A DNA stretch of 6,209 nt from Pseudomonas sp. (GTDB taxonomy: Bacteria > Pseudomonadota > Gammaproteobacteria > Pseudomonadales > Pseudomonadaceae): positions 1 through 6,209 of the forward strand of contig DQGF01000477.1 of NCBI GenBank assembly GCA_003525045.1. The letters are read 5' to 3'. Each line of letters begins with the position of its first letter. The stretch's first letter is position 1. Below, piece after piece: positions 1 to 5,372 of the stretch. A program made the position numbers and the translations under genes. The notes beneath the pieces are model-generated. The model was not told the DNA's origin. It saw only the letters and a list, made by a program, of their open reading frames with translations, and ran no database searches.

Positions 1-63
1 ACTTTCAGAATCTGCCGTCAACCCTTAATTACGCCTTTCTATCAAGATGCTCAAAATCGCTGC

Positions 64-102
64 TTATATATAGACGCGACCGCAACGAATGCGCAGTATA
101 TT
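64..102 (+). promoter_or_regulatory. AT-rich leader with possible -10 elements upstream of the rhtA-like gene
   Basis: The 154 bases ahead of the exporter gene contain no convincing ORF. Two AT-rich patches stand out: TTATATATAG at 64-73 and TATATT at 97-102, the second matching the sigma-70 -10 consensus at five of six positions. Neither has a recognisable -35 hexamer at 16-18 bp, so this is only a likely location for the promoter, not a mapped one. The ribosome binding site of the following gene is also weak (GGACGA at about 140-145). The first 60 bases may belong to the control region of a gene outside the window. Confidence 0.25.
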
Positions 103-154
103 GCCCAACAATCAGAACTACACTCTCGTTTCCTAATTCGGACGATGCCACGCA

Positions 155-1042
155 ATGAATGACCAGCCCCGCAGTCTTGCCTCGACCCTGTTCTCGGTTG
201 GCCTGCTATTAATAGCCATGGCATCGATCCAGTCCGGAGCATCCCTGGCCAAAAGCATGTTTCCCGTTGTGGGCGCTCAAGGGACTACTACGCTGCGACT
301 GATTTTCGCCAGCGTGATCATGTTGCTGATCCTGCGCCCGTGGCGGGCCAAGCTGACTGCAAAATCCCTGCGTACCGTCATTGTCTACGGAATGGCGCTG
401 GGCGGCATGAACTTCCTCTTCTATATGTCCTTGCGCACCGTCCCCCTGGGTATTGCGGTTGCACTGGAGTTCACCGGCCCCCTGGCAGTCGCCATCTATG
501 CCTCGCGACGCGCCATCGATTTTCTGTGGATCGCCCTGGCCGCCGTCGGCTTGATGCTATTGATACCGACTGGAGCAACATCCGCCAGCATCGATCTGGC
601 AGGTGCCGGTTATGCCTTGGGCGCTGGTGTCTGCTGGGCACTGTACATTCTGTTCGGCCAAAAAGCCGGCGCCGACAACGGCGTGCAGACCGCGGCACTG
701 GGGGTGATGATTGCCGCACTATTCGTCGCCCCTATCGGCATCGTCCACGCTGGCGCCGCCCTGCTGACTCCGTCGCTGATCCCCATAGCCATAGGTGTCG
801 CCCTGCTGTCCACCGCGCTGCCCTATACGCTGGAGATGGTCGCCCTCACCCGCATGCCGGCCCGGACCTTCGGCACGCTGATGAGCATTGAACCTGCGTT
901 CGGCGCACTGTCCGGCCTGTTTTTCCTTCAGGAATACCTCTCACTGTCACAGTGGATGGCTATCCTGTGCATCATTCTGGCTTCCGTCGGTGCGACCATG
1001 ACCATGGGCAATGCCGTTAAGCCCGCCGTCGCGGCGGATTGA
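155..1042 (+). CDS. rhtA: EamA/DMT-family inner-membrane exporter, RhtA-like (threonine/homoserine efflux)
   Basis: This 295-aa protein is predicted to export amino acids such as threonine and homoserine across the inner membrane. It follows the E. coli RhtA pattern along its whole length as I remember that sequence: AMASIQSGASLAKSMFP (residues 21-37), VPLGIAVALEFTGPLAVA (96-113), STALPYTLEM (219-228) and the TFGTLMS-IEPA segment (238-248). The length matches the family (about 295 aa). It is almost entirely hydrophobic and fits ten membrane segments arranged as two EamA repeats (about residues 12-140 and 150-285), with a short basic cytosolic loop near residues 61-72. The ATG at 155 is chosen because the conserved first helix begins soon after it; the Shine-Dalgarno sequence is weak. 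The gene stands alone. Family and fold are very secure; the exact substrate is inferred from E. coli RhtA, and related EamA exporters carry other metabolites. Confidence 0.92.
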   Translation: MNDQPRSLASTLFSVGLLLIAMASIQSGASLAKSMFPVVGAQGTTTLRLIFASVIMLLILRPWRAKLTAKSLRTVIVYGMALGGMNFLFYMSLRTVPLGIAVALEFTGPLAVAIYASRRAIDFLWIALAAVGLMLLIPTGATSASIDLAGAGYALGAGVCWALYILFGQKAGADNGVQTAALGVMIAALFVAPIGIVHAGAALLTPSLIPIAIGVALLSTALPYTLEMVALTRMPARTFGTLMSIEPAFGALSGLFFLQEYLSLSQWMAILCIILASVGATMTMGNAVKPAVAAD

Positions 1043-1212
1043 TAGCGGATTTGACGAGGGTCTGGTATTTACCTCGCAATTAGGCCATGTTTAGGCTCGT
1101 AACTCGGTGCCATACATGGATTTTTCAGGAAAGGGACATCGGAGACGCTTCCAGCGAAAGCGAATGCAGCCAAACCCGGGCATCAAGATCCGGGGATGCT
1201 ATAAGGACAGTA

Positions 1213-1494
1213 ATGAAACGAATTTTGATACTGATCGCCGTACTGGCAGTTGCGGGCTGCGCGGCGACGTCGAAACCCACGATCAAACATGGCAAGAAAG
1301 GGCTGCACATCAACTGTTCCGGGCTGTCGTCATCCTGGGACAAGTGCTACACCAGTGCTGTCAATTCGTGCGCCCCCAAGGGTTACAAGGTCATCGCCAA
1401 GTCCGGGGATGCCGTGGAAGAACCAGGCGATTATCCATTCGGTCTCAATCCTGCGGGCTATACCAGCCGCAGCATGATCGTCATCTGCAAATAA
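1213..1494 (+). CDS. small cysteine-rich lipoprotein of unknown function
   Basis: A 93-aa protein of unknown role, predicted to be lipidated and exported. The start is the ATG at 1213, not an in-frame upstream codon, because AAGGA lies at 1203-1207, five bases before it, and because a lipoprotein signal then begins at once: MKR, a hydrophobic stretch (residues 4-14) and the lipobox VAGC with Cys16 as the lipidated residue. Residue +2 is Ala, so outer-membrane sorting is expected. The mature part is short and basic at first (KHGKKG, 25-30) and carries four more cysteines (35, 45, 53, 92) that could form two disulfides in the periplasm. The C-terminal region contains DYPFGLNPAGYTSRSM (73-88). 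I recognise no named domain, though the sequence looks like a conserved Pseudomonas hypothetical protein. It converges with the tetR gene, with 15 bp between the two stops. Confidence 0.85.
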   Translation: MKRILILIAVLAVAGCAATSKPTIKHGKKGLHINCSGLSSSWDKCYTSAVNSCAPKGYKVIAKSGDAVEEPGDYPFGLNPAGYTSRSMIVICK

Positions 1495-1509
1495 GGTAAT
1501 GCCGTCAGG

Positions 1510-2070
1510 TCAGGTGCGGGGACCCGCGATCTGGCGGCCTATCTCTTCGTAGCTGGAATTCAGCACCGTACGTTGTATATCCGGGCTGGCCAACATACGC
1601 GCCACGACCAAGGCCCCGACGCATTGCGACAGAATTGCCCAGGCCAGGCTGTCGCTTCCCAGTATTCGCGCCCAACTCTGCTGGAGCCGACAGATCCAGT
1701 GCTCCGCCTGCTGGCGAGTCGCGATGTCCGAACGGGCAATCTCCGCTCCCAAGGCGGGTAAGGCACAACCGGATCCCGGATGCTCGACGTGGGCCATGCT
1801 CAGGTAATGCTTCAGGCAACGCTCAAGCTTGCCCCGGTCCTGATCAGCCCCCAATCGGGCCAGGCTCTGGCCCAACTCTCGCTCGACGATTGACGCGAAC
1901 AGTTCATCCTTAGACGAAAAGTGGCTGTAGAAAGCCCCGCCACTCAAGCCGATCGCTTTCATCAAGCCATCGACACCGACCGTCGAAAAACCGGACTGCT
2001 TTGCTGACTCCGAACTGCTTTGCAGTAACTTTTCTTTCGTTTCCAGCTTGTGACTGGCCGAGTAACGCAT
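1510..2070 (-). CDS. TetR/AcrR-family transcriptional regulator
   Basis: A 186-aa DNA-binding repressor of TetR type. The N-terminal domain has the expected pattern: MRYSASHKLETKEKLL (1-16, helix 1), then the helix-turn-helix around residues 30-52 ending in GLSGGAFYSHF, followed by SSKDELF (52-58). The ligand domain contains GSGCALPALGAEIAR (99-113), a pattern seen in TetR proteins of the NemR/AcuR type; Cys102 there, with Cys85, Cys127 and Cys150, leaves room for an electrophile- or redox-sensing mechanism, which is only inference. Length is normal for the family. The ATG at 2070 is preceded by GAGGG/AAGG-type purines. The gene is divergent from the SDR-isomerase pair and shares with it a 92-bp control region carrying repeated operator-like sites, so it most likely represses that operon and itself. 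The ligand cannot be named from sequence. Confidence 0.9.
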   Translation of the reverse strand: MRYSASHKLETKEKLLQSSSESAKQSGFSTVGVDGLMKAIGLSGGAFYSHFSSKDELFASIVERELGQSLARLGADQDRGKLERCLKHYLSMAHVEHPGSGCALPALGAEIARSDIATRQQAEHWICRLQQSWARILGSDSLAWAILSQCVGALVVARMLASPDIQRTVLNSSYEEIGRQIAGPRT

Positions 2071-2095
2071 TGCCTTGCCCTCAGATTTGATCGCC

Positions 2096-2124
2096 TTGAC
2101 GCCTGCCGAATCATAGCATAACGT
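2096..2124 (+). promoter_or_regulatory. candidate sigma-70 promoter for the SDR-isomerase operon
   Basis: TTGACG at 2096-2101 matches the -35 consensus at five of six positions. A 17-bp spacer leads to TAACGT at 2119-2124, a poor -10 (three of six). Transcription would start near 2131, giving a leader of about 30 nt before the ATG at 2163. The -10 overlaps the first operator-like repeat, and the second repeat lies just after the start point, which suits repression by the divergent TetR protein. The weak -10 makes this tentative. Confidence 0.35.
2110..2118 (-). promoter_or_regulatory. extended -10 promoter element for the tetR-family gene
   Basis: On the minus strand this reads TGCTATGAT: a TATGAT hexamer (five of six to TATAAT) preceded by the TGn of an extended -10 element. 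A modest -35-like TTAACT lies about 15 bp upstream (2136-2131). Extended -10 promoters tolerate a poor -35. The 5' leader to the ATG at 2070 would be roughly 30 nt. The operator-like repeats cover the -35 side of this promoter, which fits autoregulation. Confidence 0.45.
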
Positions 2125-2146
2125 TCGTTTAGTTAACGATCGTTTA
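2120..2146. promoter_or_regulatory. tandem operator-like repeats in the tetR/SDR divergent region
   Basis: Two 12-bp copies, AACGTTCGTTTA (2120-2131) and AACGATCGTTTA (2135-2146), differ at one base and start 15 bp apart. The second copy contains the perfect palindrome AACGATCGTT (2135-2144). Between the copies the arms TCGTT and AACGA also form an inverted repeat (2125-2139). TetR proteins typically bind short palindromes of this kind next to their own gene, so these are the best candidate binding sites for the regulator at 1510-2070. Binding itself is inferred. Confidence 0.55.
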
Positions 2147-2162
2147 TCAAAGAGATCCAGCC

Positions 2163-2891
2163 ATGAATAATAAGAAAGTCGTACTGGTCGTTGGTGCAGG
2201 GGATGCCACCGGCGGTGCCATTGCCAAGCGTTTTGCCCGGGAAGGTTTTGTGGCCTGTGTCACTCGGCGCAGCGCGGACAAACTCCAGCCGCTGGTGGAC
2301 GCGATCCAGGCCAGTGGCGCACAAGCCCACGGATTCGCCTGCGATGCGCGCAAGGAAGAAGAGGTGATTGCGCTGGTCGAGCAGATCGAAACCGAGATCG
2401 GGCCTATCGAAGCGTTCGTCTTCAACATCGGCGCGAACGTGCCGTGCAGCATTCTCGAAGAAACCGCTCGCAAGTATTTCAAGATCTGGGAAATGGCCTG
2501 TTTCTCAGGGTTTCTCAACGGCCGTGAAGTGGCCAAGCGCATGGCCTCTCGTCAGCGCGGCACTATCCTGTTCACCGGTGCCACCGCTGGCCTGCGCGGT
2601 GCGGCAGGGTTTGCGGCGTTTGCCGGGGCCAAGCACGGGATTCGCGCGCTGGCGCAAAGCATGGCCCGGGAATTGGGCCCGCTGAATATTCACGTCGCCC
2701 ATGTCGTCGTCGACGGCGCCATCGATACCGATTTCATTCGCGACAGTTTCCCGGAGAAATACGCAACCAAGGACCAGGACGGCCTCCTCAACCCCGAACA
2801 CATCGCCGAGAACTATTGGTACCTGCACAGCCAACCCCGGGACGCCTGGACTTTCGAACTGGACCTGCGTCCGTGGAATGAGCGTTGGTAA
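2163..2891 (+). CDS. atypical SDR-family protein lacking the catalytic Ser and Tyr
   Basis: A 242-aa protein with the Rossmann fold of short-chain dehydrogenases. The cofactor region is VVGAGDATGGAIAKRF (9-24), a variant of TGxxxGxG in which the first and last Gly are kept (Gly11, Gly17) and the middle one is Ala15; Arg35-Arg36 after strand 2 would favour NADP(H). The NNAG motif is altered to FNIGAN (87-92, Asn88 kept). The active site is unusual: the usual catalytic Ser position reads Ala140 in ILFTGATAG, and YxxxK is FAGAK, with Phe153 replacing Tyr and Lys157 kept. The tail ELDLRPWNERW (232-242) looks typical of one conserved SDR subgroup, so the changes are probably a family property and not decay. 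It may bind a nucleotide cofactor without classical dehydrogenase chemistry, or use another mechanism. It is first in the unit controlled by the divergent TetR gene, 37 nt before the isomerase gene. The SD sequence (AAAGAGAT, about 2149-2155) is moderate. Confidence 0.88.
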   Translation: MNNKKVVLVVGAGDATGGAIAKRFAREGFVACVTRRSADKLQPLVDAIQASGAQAHGFACDARKEEEVIALVEQIETEIGPIEAFVFNIGANVPCSILEETARKYFKIWEMACFSGFLNGREVAKRMASRQRGTILFTGATAGLRGAAGFAAFAGAKHGIRALAQSMARELGPLNIHVAHVVVDGAIDTDFIRDSFPEKYATKDQDGLLNPEHIAENYWYLHSQPRDAWTFELDLRPWNERW

Positions 2892-2928
2892 GCCCTCCCC
2901 TCACAACAATAATCAGAGCACATCGACC

Positions 2929-3519
2929 ATGAGCAAAACCGTGGAGTTCTTCTTCGACCTCGGCAGCCCCGCTACGTACCTGGCCTATACCCAACTGCCA
3001 AAGATCTGCGCACAGACCGAAAGCCAGTTGATCTACATTCCGATCCTGCTGGGTGGCGTCTTCAAAGCCACGGGCAACGCCTCCCCGGCGACCATCCCGG
3101 CCAAAGGCCGCTACATGTTTCAGGACCTGGACCGCTATGCCCGGCGCTACGGCGTGCCATTGAAGTTCAACCCGCACTTTCCCATCAACACCCTGATGCT
3201 TATGCGCGCCGTCACGGGCATGCAGTTGCGTCAGCCGCAACGCTTTCAGGCGTTCATCGACTGCCTGTTTCACGCCCTGTGGGTTGATGGCCGCAGCCTC
3301 GATGACCTGGCAACTGTCGCGTCTGTTCTGACACAGAACGGCTTCGATCCAGATGAAATACTGGCCCTGACCGCCGATGAAGCAGTCAAGGCCGCACTCA
3401 AGGACAACACCGAGAAAGCAGTGCAACGGGGCGTTTTCGGCGCACCCAGTATGTTGGTCGAGGGTGAGCTGTTCTTTGGTCAGGATCGACTGGAATTCGT
3501 GATTGAAGCCCTGAGTTGA
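2929..3519 (+). CDS. 2-hydroxychromene-2-carboxylate isomerase family protein (DsbA-like, GST-kappa type)
   Basis: A 196-aa cytosolic protein of the DsbA-like thioredoxin fold that includes 2-hydroxychromene-2-carboxylate isomerase (NahD of naphthalene breakdown, glutathione-dependent) and kappa-class glutathione transferases. The N-terminus VEFFFDLGSPATYLAY (5-20) carries the family's SPxxY motif, with Ser13 at the place of the catalytic/glutathione-activating Ser. The thioredoxin half resumes at GVFGAPSMLVEGELFFGQDR (168-187), with the cis-Pro at Pro173 and the FGxDR signature. A helical insert fills residues 60-165. The ATG at 2929 is chosen because the thioredoxin strand begins immediately after it; reading the frame further upstream gives only an overlap with the SDR gene. 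Its SD is weak (AGAG at 2915-2918), so it probably depends on co-transcription with the SDR gene. No aromatic-ring dioxygenase or other naphthalene gene is visible, so the natural substrate is unknown. Confidence 0.9.
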   Translation: MSKTVEFFFDLGSPATYLAYTQLPKICAQTESQLIYIPILLGGVFKATGNASPATIPAKGRYMFQDLDRYARRYGVPLKFNPHFPINTLMLMRAVTGMQLRQPQRFQAFIDCLFHALWVDGRSLDDLATVASVLTQNGFDPDEILALTADEAVKAALKDNTEKAVQRGVFGAPSMLVEGELFFGQDRLEFVIEALS

Positions 3520-3692
3520 ATCTCGATGACCAACCGCCCCTGAGCAGCGCCGGAAACGAGCAGCTCATGGGCGGCTTCAATCAGGTGCTTGTGATCCGAC
3601 TCCATCGCGACCACTTCTGACACCATATTCGGAAACGTCCTATTTACTCCCAGCGCCCTTGTCCTGAAACTTTGCTCAGGCACTTCGCTCAA
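3519..3692 (-). pseudogene. possible C-terminal remnant of an MDR/quinone oxidoreductase
   Basis: Read on the minus strand, this stretch gives an open frame with no proper start (first in-frame start-like codon TTG at 3692; stop upstream at 3752-3750). Its final part, HLIEAAHELLVSGAAQGRLV followed by IEI (about 3519-3587), resembles the last helix and strand of zinc-type and quinone oxidoreductases, which end in a pattern like AAxAHELLxSGxxxGRxVI. The segment before it (RTFPNMVSEVVAMES) fits less well and contains about a dozen extra residues, so the remnant may be degraded. The frame then runs antisense into the end of the isomerase gene to a stop at 3482-3480. It lies between the isomerase and the T6SS cassette, with its missing N-terminal part pointing into the cassette. 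The assignment rests on a short match and is tentative. Confidence 0.3.
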
Positions 3693-3726
3693 CTCCAGCT
3701 CACCAGCGAGTCGATACGATTCATTG

Positions 3727-3754
3727 AATAGCGGAGGATTTCCTGCCGCCTATT
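3727..3754 (+). repeat. imperfect inverted repeat (hairpin) just upstream of the PAAR gene's ribosome binding site
   Basis: AATAGCGGAGGA (3727-3738) and TCCTGCCGCCTATT (3741-3754) are complementary apart from two single-base bulges, so the leader RNA could fold into a stem of about 12 bp. The apparent loop is only two bases, so the top pairs would open in RNA. The stem ends immediately before the GAGGG Shine-Dalgarno sequence (3755-3759) of the PAAR gene. It could affect translation or transcript stability, or mark the left edge of the inserted cassette; nothing in the sequence decides between these. Confidence 0.4.
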
Positions 3755-3766
3755 GAGGGTTGAACA

Positions 3767-4366
3767 ATGGGACGTGGAACTGCAAACGGAATAGGACAAG
3801 GATTGCATGGTGACCTGACGACCACTGGAGCAGTGTGCATCAGCAGCTTGCACAATGCGGCACAAGGGGGACGAGGGGTATTGCGCCTCGGAGATACAAC
3901 TTCCCCTTGTAAGATATGCGGAAAAACCGGAGTCATCATCGACAGTCTACCCGCCATGAAATGGCATGGTGTTCCGACCGTATTGGACGGCGCGGAAGTC
4001 CGCTGCGACTGTCCCCCGGGCAGCAACCGTTTAGTTGCGCCTGTCGAGAAGCGGTCCGATACAAACTTTAGTTCAAGCAGCTCAACGGTTATCGATCTGA
4101 CTCCCGCGCCTTCCATGCCTGCCGCCTCGCATCATTTCGTGAAAAGGTTTGCCCAAGCCTTTGCCATCACAGACAGTGAAACCGGTCAGCCGTTAGCCAA
4201 TCGCAAGTTCATCGCTGTAGTGGATGGACGTGAAACATTGGGCATAACCGATGCCGGCGGCTTCGCCCATATACAGGCGCCGTCGGAGGGTTCACTCATT
4301 TCGTTACACGTAGTGTTCAAATCCCCTGCGCGCACGTTGAATGAACTGTCGAGGAACGCCCAATGA
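3767..4366 (+). CDS. PAAR-domain protein with C-terminal beta-sandwich-like extension (T6SS spike tip)
   Basis: A 199-aa protein predicted to form the sharpened tip of a type VI secretion spike on VgrG and to carry the effector encoded next. Residues 1-92 form the PAAR-type region: a Gly-rich start (GRGTANGIGQGLHGD, 2-16), GRGVLRLGD (36-44), then SPCKICGKTGV and a KWHGVPTVLDGAEVRCDCPPG segment (65-85). Possible metal ligands are Cys24, His29, Cys48, Cys51, His67, Cys80 and Cys82, more cysteines than the usual three His plus one Cys. After a Ser/Pro linker (93-120), residues 128-185 resemble the transthyretin/carboxypeptidase-regulatory-like domains often found at the end of VgrG and PAAR proteins: FAITDSETGQPLANRKF (132-148), then VDGRETLGITDAGGF (152-166). 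That extension is a plausible docking site for the amidase. The start has a good SD (GAGGG, 3755-3759, 7-nt spacing). The stop overlaps the amidase start (ATGA at 4363-4366). No VgrG, DUF4123 adaptor or Eag chaperone gene is present, so this is an orphan module using a T6SS encoded elsewhere. Confidence 0.88.
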   Translation: MGRGTANGIGQGLHGDLTTTGAVCISSLHNAAQGGRGVLRLGDTTSPCKICGKTGVIIDSLPAMKWHGVPTVLDGAEVRCDCPPGSNRLVAPVEKRSDTNFSSSSSTVIDLTPAPSMPAASHHFVKRFAQAFAITDSETGQPLANRKFIAVVDGRETLGITDAGGFAHIQAPSEGSLISLHVVFKSPARTLNELSRNAQ

Positions 4367-5088
4367 CTGGTGCCATATTCAAGACCACAACCACACCACA
4401 AGAGGTTAAGCCCGGCCAACCACTTGTGCCGATTGCGATCACAGTCAACGATCGAGCGGCAACACGCGAATCGATCATCCTCAAGGTGCGCTCAGGTGGG
4501 CATCAGTTCATCGAGCGTTCATTCTGGGGGGCCGTCAAAGGCAAGAGCAGTATGGACAACGACTGGAACTACACCATGATCGCTCTTCACCACGCAGGTC
4601 GCAGTTATTCCTGCGGGGGCGGCGCCGAGCAGATGCTGAAAACCCAGGACTTCCAGATAGAAAAGGGCTTTGACGACATTGGCTATCACTTTGGTATTGA
4701 CTGCCAAGGCAATATTTATGAAGGCCGCGACGTCCGACTCAAAGGGTCTAGCGTGCACAACTTCAATACTGGCGTGATCGGTATTGTGCTACTGAACAAT
4801 CTCACCACTGCTGAAGAAGGCGCAGACGCATTGGCGCTCGGTCGTCAGTCGCTTGAGTACTTTGGCTTCAGCACAACCAACACCATTCCTGCAGCCCAGA
4901 TCGACGGATTGCTCAACTTGATTGAGGCCCTCAAGAGCGTTTTCTTCATCAAGAACTTTGGCGGACATCGTGAATATCCTGGCCAGACGGCTGAGGGCAA
5001 GATTTGCCCTGGAAACATCGGTATGGATCTGGTCAGAGCCATTCGTACCCGGACGAACCTACTTACCCCTCCTAATCCTCGGACATGA
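4363..5088 (+). CDS. PGRP/Amidase_2 N-acetylmuramoyl-L-alanine amidase, predicted T6SS effector
   Basis: A 241-aa zinc amidase expected to cut the bond between N-acetylmuramic acid and L-Ala of peptidoglycan stem peptides. The PGRP-type domain spans about residues 47-230: FIERSFWGA (49-57), the first zinc-ligand motif IALHHAG (73-79, His76/77), FDDIGYHFGIDCQGNIYEGR (103-122) with catalytic-type Tyr108, VIGIVLLNN (138-146), then FGGHREY (199-205) with His202 and KICPG (213-217) with Cys215, giving the His-His-Cys zinc set. All catalytic features are intact. Residues 1-45 (PQEVKPGQPLVPIAITVND and onward) are outside the amidase core and may bind the PAAR extension. There is no signal peptide, unlike housekeeping amidases such as AmiA, and the gene lies between a PAAR gene and a small membrane-protein gene, so delivery by T6SS into a rival's periplasm is inferred. 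SD is GAGGA (4351-4355, 7-nt spacing). Both ends overlap neighbours by ATGA. Confidence 0.9.
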   Translation: MTGAIFKTTTTPQEVKPGQPLVPIAITVNDRAATRESIILKVRSGGHQFIERSFWGAVKGKSSMDNDWNYTMIALHHAGRSYSCGGGAEQMLKTQDFQIEKGFDDIGYHFGIDCQGNIYEGRDVRLKGSSVHNFNTGVIGIVLLNNLTTAEEGADALALGRQSLEYFGFSTTNTIPAAQIDGLLNLIEALKSVFFIKNFGGHREYPGQTAEGKICPGNIGMDLVRAIRTRTNLLTPPNPRT

Positions 5089-5372
5089 AAAAGTCGCTCT
5101 TCATCATTGCGTTAACCCTACTGACCGTACTCTTCGTCGGCTATTACGAGGTGCTGGAGGATGCTGAGACGCGCAGTGTCGTCTTCATCAAACAATCATC
5201 AACCTTTCAAGTTAAGTTTCGACATCTTTTCGCCAACGATGCGGACGATAAGCCGCTTAGCCAATTAAGCGACGAAGAGCGGCGAGCAGTGATCAATTAC
5301 TGCAAATACCGCCTGGGTGTCGTCACTGACTTGAAAACTCAGGACGAGCTGGACGTCTGCAAACAGCGGTAA
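5085..5372 (+). CDS. small membrane-anchored protein, candidate immunity protein to the amidase
   Basis: A 95-aa protein I cannot assign to a named family. It begins with MKK and a hydrophobic segment (residues 4-19, LFIIALTLLTVLFVG) that is a signal anchor or signal peptide without a clear AxA cleavage site or lipobox. The rest (21-95) is charged and would lie in the periplasm, where the amidase acts; it contains LSQLSDEERRAVINYCKYRL (58-77) and two cysteines, Cys73 and Cys92, that could form one disulfide. The ATG overlaps the amidase stop by ATGA (5085-5088) and there is no usable SD of its own (GGA at 5081-5083 is too close), so translation is probably coupled to that of the toxin. The immunity role is inferred from position, size and location only. 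By eye this is the least GC-rich gene of the window, with some AT-rich stretches around 5185-5230. Confidence 0.8.
   Translation: MKKSLFIIALTLLTVLFVGYYEVLEDAETRSVVFIKQSSTFQVKFRHLFANDADDKPLSQLSDEERRAVINYCKYRLGVVTDLKTQDELDVCKQR

Noticed and set aside
340..891. Long overlapping frame (183 codons) inside the exporter gene
   Set aside because: Arg/His-rich shadow of the GC-rich exporter gene with no recognisable protein features.
1023..1037. Perfect 6-bp GC hairpin CCGCCG-TCG-CGGCGG at the end of the exporter gene as a terminator
   Set aside because: It lies within the last codons, has a 3-base loop and is not followed by a T-run; it is probably a product of GC-rich Ala/Val codons.
1055..1076. 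CGAGGGT ... ACCTCG inverted repeat after the exporter gene
   Set aside because: Short, bulged stem with no following T-run; too weak to call a terminator.
2788..3426. Minus-strand open frame of 212 codons opposite the isomerase
   Set aside because: Antisense shadow; the plus strand encodes a clear isomerase-family protein.
3617..3646. Possible promoter for the T6SS cassette: CTGACA (3617-3622), 18-bp spacer, TATTTA (3641-3646)
   Set aside because: The -35 is good but the -10 matches at only three of six positions, and the site lies inside the putative oxidoreductase remnant, so I do not call it.
3701..3713. CACCAGCGAGTCG, similar (11 of 13) to CACCGGCGAATCG at 5424-5436, as direct repeats flanking the cassette
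   Set aside because: Imperfect and short; the right copy is inside the LysR-like reading frame and beyond the proposed junction. Likely chance.
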